In this document: piece after piece, positions 21,232 to 25,504 of the stretch
Layout of the letters: each line of letters begins with the position of its first letter
Numbering within the stretch: the first letter of the stretch is position 1
Assembly: GCA_046484325.1 (NCBI GenBank)
Contig: JAWOJB010000052.1
Span: 1 to 25,504, forward strand
Direction of reading: 5' to 3'
DNA from: JAWOJB01 sp046484325
GTDB lineage: Bacteria; Actinomycetota; Acidimicrobiia; Spongiisociales; ZC4RG35
DNA: 25,504 nucleotides
Notes under the pieces: model-generated
Seen by the model: only the letters and a program-made list of their open reading frames with translations
Told to the model about the DNA's origin: nothing
The model's database searches: none
Program-made: the position numbers and the translations under genes

Positions 21232-22017
21232 ATGCGCTCGATCTGGAAGGGTGCCGTCTCCTTCGGTCTGGTCACCATCCCGGTGGCATTGTTCAGCGCC
21301 ACCGAGGACCGCACCCCGAAGTTCAAGATGCTGCGCCGGTCCGACGGGAGCCCGATCCGCTACAAGCGGGTAGCGGAGGCCGACGGCGAGGAGGTCACCT
21401 GGGACGAGATCGTGCGTGGCTTCGAGGTGGACCAGGGTGGCTACGTCGTGTTCACCGACGACGAGCTCGCCGGGGCGGCCTCCGGCGGCGGCACCAAGCT
21501 CGTCGACGTCGTCCAGTTCGTCGACGAGTCCGAGATCGACCCGATCGCCTACAAGTCCTCCTACTACCTGGCGCCCGAGCAGACGGGGCTCAAGGCCTAC
21601 CGGATCCTCACCGAGGCGCTCAGCGAGAAGGGCAAGGTGGGCATCGCCAAGGTGGCGCTCCGAGAGAAGCAGCACCTGGCGACGCTGCGGGCCAAGGACG
21701 GGGTGCTCGTACTCGAGACGATGTTCTGGCCCGACGAGATCCGGGAGCCGGCCTTCGAGGCGTTGGAGTCCGAGGTCGAGGTGCGCCCGGAAGAGGTCAG
21801 GATGGCCGAGATGATCATCGACAACCTGACCCGCCCGTTCGAGGCTGCGGAATACCGGGATGCCACCCGGGAGGCGGTCGAGGCGCTGGTCCAGAAGAAG
21901 CTGGAGGGCGAGGAGATCGTCGCCCCCGCGGCACCAGAGCCGACGAAGGTGGTCGATCTGCTCGAGGCGCTCAAGGCGTCGGTGGAGGCGACGAAGGGCG
22001 CCCGCAAGGCAGGCTGA
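21232..22017 (+). CDS. ku: Ku, DNA double-strand-break end-binding protein
   Basis: A 261-residue bacterial Ku. It opens with the diagnostic MRSIWKGAVSFGLVTIPVALFSA. It continues through YKSSYYLAPEQTGLKAYRILTEAL, KVALREKQHLATLRA and MIDNLTRPFEAAEYRDATREAVEALVQKKLEG, covering the full ring-forming core. Bacterial Ku is a homodimer that recruits LigD for end joining. The C-terminus is minimal (ends TKGARKAG), without the long lysine-rich extension of some Ku proteins. No ligD is in the window, and ku is a single-gene unit between the hairpins and tRNA-Arg. Confidence 0.95.
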   Translation: MRSIWKGAVSFGLVTIPVALFSATEDRTPKFKMLRRSDGSPIRYKRVAEADGEEVTWDEIVRGFEVDQGGYVVFTDDELAGAASGGGTKLVDVVQFVDESEIDPIAYKSSYYLAPEQTGLKAYRILTEALSEKGKVGIAKVALREKQHLATLRAKDGVLVLETMFWPDEIREPAFEALESEVEVRPEEVRMAEMIIDNLTRPFEAAEYRDATREAVEALVQKKLEGEEIVAPAAPEPTKVVDLLEALKASVEATKGARKAG

Positions 22018-22019
22018 GG

Positions 22020-22091
22020 CGCTCCCGGCAGGATTCGAACCTGCGCACCTGGCTCCGGAGGCCAGCGCTCTATCCCCTGAGCTACGGGAGC
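22020..22091 (-). tRNA. tRNA-Arg(CCG)
   Basis: Minus-strand cloverleaf: acceptor GCTCCCG/CGGGAGC, D stem GCTC/GAGC, anticodon stem CTGGC/GCCAG with loop CTCCGGA (anticodon CCG), 4-nt variable region, T arm GCAGG-TTCGAAT-CCTGC, discriminator G. CCA is not encoded. Its 3' end is 2 nt from the convergent ku stop codon. Confidence 0.95.
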
Positions 22092-22164
22092 GGGACGACC
22101 CGAGTGTACCGCCGCCCCCGCCCTCGCCACCCGAAGACGTGCGACGTGTGCGACGCGTCCTCGG

Positions 22165-23001
22165 TCAATCGGGGAGGAAGGTGGCGGCCTCCTCCCAGCT
22201 CTCCTCGATCAGGTCGATCCGCCGCATCGCCTCGCCCTCGAGCGTTCTCGCCACCCGGGCGACGAGCAGCTCGGCCAGCGCAACGGCGGTGACGGAGCTG
22301 TCGAAGGGCCCCATCGCCGGGACCCTCACCTCGCACCGGACATCCGCCAGGGCGGCGAGCGGGGAGAGGGGGCCGTCGGTGACGGCCACGATCCAGGCGC
22401 CACGCCGGGCCAGGAGCTCGGTCGCCTGCACCGCCCACCTGCGGTACCGATAGAAGCCGAAGGCCACCGCGGCGTCGTGCCGATCGACCCGGGCGAGTTC
22501 GCGGGGCAGGGTGTGCTCCTCGAGGAGGGTGACCCCGTCCCGGAGCATCGAGAGCCCGCTCACCAGGGTCATGGCGCCGGCTCGTGAGGTCTCGCCCGAG
22601 ACCACCCAGACGGCGGAGGCGGAGGCGAGCCGGTCTCCGGCCGTGGCGACCTGCTCCCCACCGGCGGCGTCGAGCACCGCCGCCAGCGAATCCTCGAGTT
22701 CGTCGAGGTCGTCGCCTCCGGTCTCGCCCTCGCGACGGATCCTCTCGGTGGGGCGCTTCAGCTCGTGGGAGAGCACGCGGCGAACGTGGTCCTGGAGCTC
22801 GGCGTAGCCGGCGAAGCCGAGCTTGGCGGCGAAGCGGACGATCGAGGGCCGGCTCGTCCCCACCCGGGTGGCGAGGTCGGAGACGGTGCCGAAGGCGAGC
22901 AGGGTCGGGTCTGCTCCGACCACCTCGGCGACGCGGCGCTCGGTGGGGGTGAGACGAGGGGCGGCGGCGGCGATGAGGTCGCCGACGGACGGCGGTGACA
23001 T
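22165..23001 (-). CDS. MurR/RpiR-family transcriptional regulator (HTH + SIS)
   Basis: A 278-residue regulator. Residues 1-75 form the RpiR-type helix-turn-helix (LTPTERRVAEVVGADPTLLAFGTVSDLATRVGTSRPSIVRFAAKLGF). After a linker, residues about 120-255 are a SIS domain that in this family binds a sugar phosphate or related effector (VWVVSGETSRAGAMTL, then AVTDGPLSPLAALADVRCEV). It is divergently transcribed from the KamA-like gene with about 85 nt between start codons, so it most likely controls that operon and itself. A TACCAT box lies 11 nt before the ATG. The effector cannot be read from sequence. Confidence 0.9.
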   Translation of the reverse strand: MSPPSVGDLIAAAAPRLTPTERRVAEVVGADPTLLAFGTVSDLATRVGTSRPSIVRFAAKLGFAGYAELQDHVRRVLSHELKRPTERIRREGETGGDDLDELEDSLAAVLDAAGGEQVATAGDRLASASAVWVVSGETSRAGAMTLVSGLSMLRDGVTLLEEHTLPRELARVDRHDAAVAFGFYRYRRWAVQATELLARRGAWIVAVTDGPLSPLAALADVRCEVRVPAMGPFDSSVTAVALAELLVARVARTLEGEAMRRIDLIEESWEEAATFLPD

Positions 23002-23086
23002 GGCTGTGCACCATGGTACAGAGGTTGAGGGACACTGTGCAGTTCATTACAGTGAAGGTTATGTGCACCCCGACACGGGAGTCGGT
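23002..23086. promoter_or_regulatory. Divergent promoter/operator region between the RpiR-type and KamA-like genes
   Basis: The region holds a TACCAT box toward the regulator (23018-23013) and a TACAGT box toward the KamA-like gene (23048-23053). TGTGCA occurs three times (23005-23010, 23036-23041, 23062-23067). An ACTGT-N10-ACAGT inverted repeat (23034-23038 and 23049-23053) overlaps the rightward -10. These are good candidates for RpiR-type operator sites. The region is clearly less GC-rich than its surroundings. Confidence 0.5.
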
Positions 23087-24541
23087 ATGACCATCGCCCC
23101 CGCCATTCGCCACGCCCCCACGGCCCGGGAGCAGTCCTTCCTCGACACCGTCGAGAACCCGAGGTACGAGCGGAACATCCTCAACGGGCTCGACGTGTTC
23201 TTCGAGGACCGGGCTCCCGTCGAGATGCAGGGTTTCTACACCCCCGAGGAGCTCGAGGTCCTGAGGGCGTTGCGAGGGACCGAGCGCGACGTCGAGACCC
23301 GGATGCCGGTGAAGATCACCCGGCACTACTTCGAGCTGGCCCGCCACAGCCCCAATCTGCAGCGGCTGATCAAGGCGAGCCCCGACGAGACCCTCGACCT
23401 CGCCGGGTCCGAGGATCCGGGCTTCCAGATGGACTACAGCCCGGTGGAGGGCATGATCCACAAGTACGAGATGGGCCTGCTGTATGCGGTGTCGACCTGC
23501 TCGGCCCACTGCCGGTTCTGCTACCGCGAGGAGCTCATCGCCCGCAAGGAGGTCGAGCGGGCCGACGGGACGGTGGCCGCCAAGGGGCTGGCCAAGATTC
23601 CCGAGGTGGTCGCCTACGTCCGCGAGCACAACCGGCTCGTCGAGGCCAACGGCGGCGTCCATCCCGAGACCGGCCGGGAGAAGCTGCGCGAGGTCCTGCT
23701 GTCCGGTGGCGACCCGATGGTGCTCCCCAACTCCAAGATCGCCGCCTGGCTGGCCGCGCTCGCCGAGGCCGGGGTCGAGGCGATCCGCCTCGGAACCAAG
23801 GAGATGGCGTTCCACCCCGACCGCTTCGACCCGGCCTTCCTGGCGATGATGGACGCCTTCCACGCCACCTATCCCGACGTCGGCTTCCGGCTCATGCTCC
23901 ACTTCAACCACCCCCACGAGTTCCTGCTCACCGAGCCCGACGGGGGGTACCGCCAGAATCCGAACGGGAGCCCGATGTGGCACCCGCGCACCTGGCGGGC
24001 GATGGAGGCGGTGGTCTCGCGCGGATGGATGAGCGTGGAGAACCAGGCGCCGATCATCCGGGGGATCAACGACGACGCCGACGCCCTTCGCATCATGCAG
24101 CGGGCACTCAAGCGGGTCGGGGTCGAGAACCACTACTTCTTCTGCGGACGGGACATCGTCGCCTACCGGGCGTTCAACGTCCCGATCGAGACCGCCTGGA
24201 ACCTCCTCAACGAGTCACAGAAGGGCCTCTCGGGGGTCGAGACCCACGCCCGCCTGTCGATCACCCACTACAAGGGCAAGACCGAGGTGGCGGCGGTCAC
24301 CACCCAACCGATACCCGGCGTGTCCGAATCGGAGCACGGCGTGCTCATCTTTAAGCTGCTCCGGTCGGCCCTCGACGCACCCGACCGGGGCAAGGTGTGC
24401 ATCGTCGGCCGCAACCCGCAGGCGCTCTGGTTCACCGACTACGAGGACCGGGTGATCTTCGACGAGGCCGGGCTGTACGACTACCGCCGGGTCCGCGAGC
24501 CCCGCCCCCGTGCCGCCGTCGCCGTCGACGGAGAGGAGTGA
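23087..24541 (+). CDS. KamA-family radical SAM aminomutase (lysine 2,3-aminomutase-like)
   Basis: A 484-residue radical SAM/PLP enzyme related to lysine 2,3-aminomutase, which converts lysine to beta-lysine. The cluster motif CSAHCRFC (CxxxCxxC) lies at about residues 137-144 after EMGLLYAVST. It is followed by VLLSGGDP, RLGTKEMAFHPDRF, HFNHPHE, IIRGINDDADALRIM with the conserved substrate Asp, and ITHYKGKTEV with the likely PLP lysine. It differs from classical KamA by FCYRE instead of HCTRR after the cluster, a longer segment (about 30 residues) between the cluster and SGGDP, and a different C-terminus. ATG 23087 has GGGAG at five bases; an upstream GTG (23063) is possible. The substrate may be lysine or another amino acid. 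Confidence 0.85.
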   Translation: MTIAPAIRHAPTAREQSFLDTVENPRYERNILNGLDVFFEDRAPVEMQGFYTPEELEVLRALRGTERDVETRMPVKITRHYFELARHSPNLQRLIKASPDETLDLAGSEDPGFQMDYSPVEGMIHKYEMGLLYAVSTCSAHCRFCYREELIARKEVERADGTVAAKGLAKIPEVVAYVREHNRLVEANGGVHPETGREKLREVLLSGGDPMVLPNSKIAAWLAALAEAGVEAIRLGTKEMAFHPDRFDPAFLAMMDAFHATYPDVGFRLMLHFNHPHEFLLTEPDGGYRQNPNGSPMWHPRTWRAMEAVVSRGWMSVENQAPIIRGINDDADALRIMQRALKRVGVENHYFFCGRDIVAYRAFNVPIETAWNLLNESQKGLSGVETHARLSITHYKGKTEVAAVTTQPIPGVSESEHGVLIFKLLRSALDAPDRGKVCIVGRNPQALWFTDYEDRVIFDEAGLYDYRRVREPRPRAAVAVDGEE

Positions 24542-24548
24542 TGACCGG

Positions 24549-25259
24549 GTGATCGACAAGCGGGTCGCCTCCCCCGCAGAGGCGGTGGCCGACGTCTTCG
24601 ACGGCGCCACGGTGATGATCGGAGGCTTCGGCGAGGCCGGGAGCCCGATCGAGCTCATCCACGCCCTGATCGATCAGGGGGCGAGCGGGCTCACGGTCGT
24701 GAGCAACAACACCGGGAGCGGGGAGGTGGGCCTGGCCGCCCTGATCAGGGCCGGTCGGGTGGCGAAGATGATCTGCTCGTTCCCCCGAACGGCCAACTCG
24801 GTGGTGTTCCCCGAGCTGTACCGGGAGGGACGCATCGAGCTCGAGCTCGTGCCCCAGGGCACCCTGGCCGAGCGGATCCGGGCCGGAGGCGCCGGCATCC
24901 CCGCCTTCTTCACCCCGACCTCGGTCGGCACCCCCCTCGCCGAGGGCAAGGAGCATCGGGTCTTCGACGGGCGGGAGTTGGTGCTCGAGCACGCCCTCCG
25001 GGCCGACTACGCCCTCGTCAAGTGCCACAGGGCCGACACCTACGGGAGCCTCGTCTACCGCAAGACGGCCAGGAACTTCGGGCCGATCATGGCCATGGCC
25101 GCCGCCGTCACGATCGCCCAGGCCAGGGAGATCGTCGCCCCGGGAGGCCTCGACCCCGAGGAGGTCGTGACCCCCGGCATCTTCGTCGAGAGGGTGGTGA
25201 CGGTCGCGAACCCGGCCCACGAGTCCGAGCTCGTCGCCCAGGGAGCGAGGTACCCATGA
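24549..25259 (+). CDS. CoA-transferase subunit A (3-oxoacid/acetoacetate type)
   Basis: A 236-residue alpha subunit of a class I CoA-transferase. The CoA-binding glycine loop is visible (GATVMIGGFGEAGSPIELIHAL, about 20-41), followed by SNNTGSGEVGLAALIRAGRV, LVPQGTLAERIRAGGAGIPAFFTPT, and KCHRADTYGSLVYRKTARNF. This class moves CoA between acyl groups, for example acetoacetate/butyrate (AtoDA), succinate/3-oxoacid (ScoAB) or 3-oxoadipate (PcaIJ). The likely GTG start is 7 nt after the KamA-like stop, and the end overlaps the beta subunit by ATGA, so the three are one operon. Next to a lysine aminomutase relative, an acetoacetate CoA-transferase role in lysine fermentation is plausible. Confidence 0.9.
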   Translation: MIDKRVASPAEAVADVFDGATVMIGGFGEAGSPIELIHALIDQGASGLTVVSNNTGSGEVGLAALIRAGRVAKMICSFPRTANSVVFPELYREGRIELELVPQGTLAERIRAGGAGIPAFFTPTSVGTPLAEGKEHRVFDGRELVLEHALRADYALVKCHRADTYGSLVYRKTARNFGPIMAMAAAVTIAQAREIVAPGGLDPEEVVTPGIFVERVVTVANPAHESELVAQGARYP

Positions 25260-25411
25260 CCTCGGCGCCCCCCATCGTCGGCTGGACGCGAGAGGAGATG
25301 GCCCGGAGGGCCGCCCTCGACATCCCCGACGGCTCGTACGTGAACCTGGGAATCGGCATCCCGGAGCTGGTGGCGCGGTTCATCCCCAACAGGCCGTTCT
25401 CGGTGTGGTAG
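25256..25411 (+). CDS. CoA-transferase subunit B, N-terminal fragment ending in a fold-back
   Basis: The first 42-43 residues (MTSAPPIVGW to LGIGIPELVARF) are a normal start of a class I CoA-transferase beta subunit, whose family reads VNLGIGIPTLVANYIP here. After base 25383 the sequence turns into the reverse complement of the same gene, so the last eight residues and the stop at 25411 are spurious. The true continuation, including the HTENGLLG segment with the catalytic glutamate, is found on the minus strand inside the fold-back. This is a damaged end of the contig rather than a real pseudogene. Confidence 0.85.
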   Translation: MTSAPPIVGWTREEMARRAALDIPDGSYVNLGIGIPELVARFIPNRPFSVW

Positions 25412-25504
25412 ATCACCTCCCGGCCTTCGGGAATGAACCGCGCCACCAGCTCCGGGATGCCGATTCCCAGGTTCACGTACGAGCCGTCGGGGATGTCGAG
25501 GGCG
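25312..25504. repeat. Terminal fold-back inverted repeat
   Basis: Bases 25312-25383 are the exact reverse complement of 25433-25504 (72-bp arms), with a 49-nt centre (25384-25432). The outer end of the right arm is the last base of the window. The centre, read on the minus strand, continues the CoA-transferase beta subunit. The arms meet through a CAT/ATG microhomology. Confidence 0.9.

Noticed and set aside
22082..24133. 683-codon minus-strand open frame opposite the KamA-like gene and running into the RpiR region
   Set aside because: The part over the KamA-like gene is antisense noise; the real RpiR gene on this strand uses a different frame with a full HTH-SIS pattern.
25108..25476. Minus-strand frame starting MNLGIGIPELVARFIPEGRE at the contig end, resembling a second CoA-transferase beta gene
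   Set aside because: It is the reverse-complement half of the fold-back repeat and reads into antisense of the first copy; it is not a second gene.

Overview
The window looks like a complete 25.5 kb contig, because it is cut inside a gene at both ends. It comes from a high-GC member of the Actinomycetota. Evidence for this is a WhiB regulator, an AbrB-type regulator with a zinc-ribbon tail, a DUF222/13E12-type HNH endonuclease, a DUF3107 gene, an FmdB/Ruc-type zinc ribbon next to a SAF-domain gene, and gene neighbourhoods resembling a compressed form of the mycobacterial galU-moeA-sepX and rsmI-tatD-rsmA-ispE-glmU-prs regions. The DUF222-HNH type and the many leaderless-looking starts would fit the class Acidimicrobiia, but that placement is inference. 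Most of the contig is housekeeping DNA; the accessory character is at the two ends.

Layout. 1-2700: the tail of a class III aminotransferase, a DoxX-like membrane protein and a thiamine-diphosphate enzyme of uncertain substrate. 2700-4350 (minus strand): uppP (cell-wall lipid carrier recycling), a SAF-domain protein and an FmdB/Ruc-type zinc ribbon. 4430-8910 (plus): plsY-galU-moeA-moaC, tightly overlapping, then a SepX/GlpR-like membrane protein and a translin-family protein. 8930-10000: tRNA-Ala(CGC), a hairpin, and an HNH endonuclease lacking its N-terminal half. 10075-12640: an HExxH lipoprotein, a DUF192 gene and rsmI. 12640-18380: an AbrB-type regulator diverging from tatD-rsmA-ispE, then tRNA-Gln(TTG), glmU-prs and yjbQ. 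18390-21060: a LysM membrane protein, DUF3107, whiB with a readable promoter and a structured leader, a GDPD-family protein and a GatB/YqeY protein. 21100-22090: paired hairpins, ku and tRNA-Arg(CCG). 22165-25411: an RpiR-family regulator diverging from a KamA-like radical SAM enzyme and both subunits of a CoA-transferase, probably the start of a lysine (beta-lysine route) catabolic operon.

How the genes work together. Envelope precursor functions (uppP, glmU, plsY, galU, a LysM protein, a SepX-like protein), molybdenum cofactor genes (moeA, moaC), ribosome maturation (rsmI, rsmA), isoprenoid synthesis (ispE) and PRPP synthesis (prs) are packed with 1-8 nt overlaps, so translational coupling is likely within each run. 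Where a gene has its own promoter, a TANNNT box often sits only 6-9 nt before the start codon, which points to widespread leaderless transcription.

The last 193 bases are a fold-back inverted repeat that turns the CoA-transferase beta gene back on itself. This is most likely an assembly or amplification chimera, so the true downstream operon is missing from this contig. I found no CRISPR array, no intact insertion sequence, no phage module and no clearly new defence system. The most biologically open items are the KamA/CoA-transferase/RpiR locus, the N-terminal extension on MoaC, and the bacterial translin gene.
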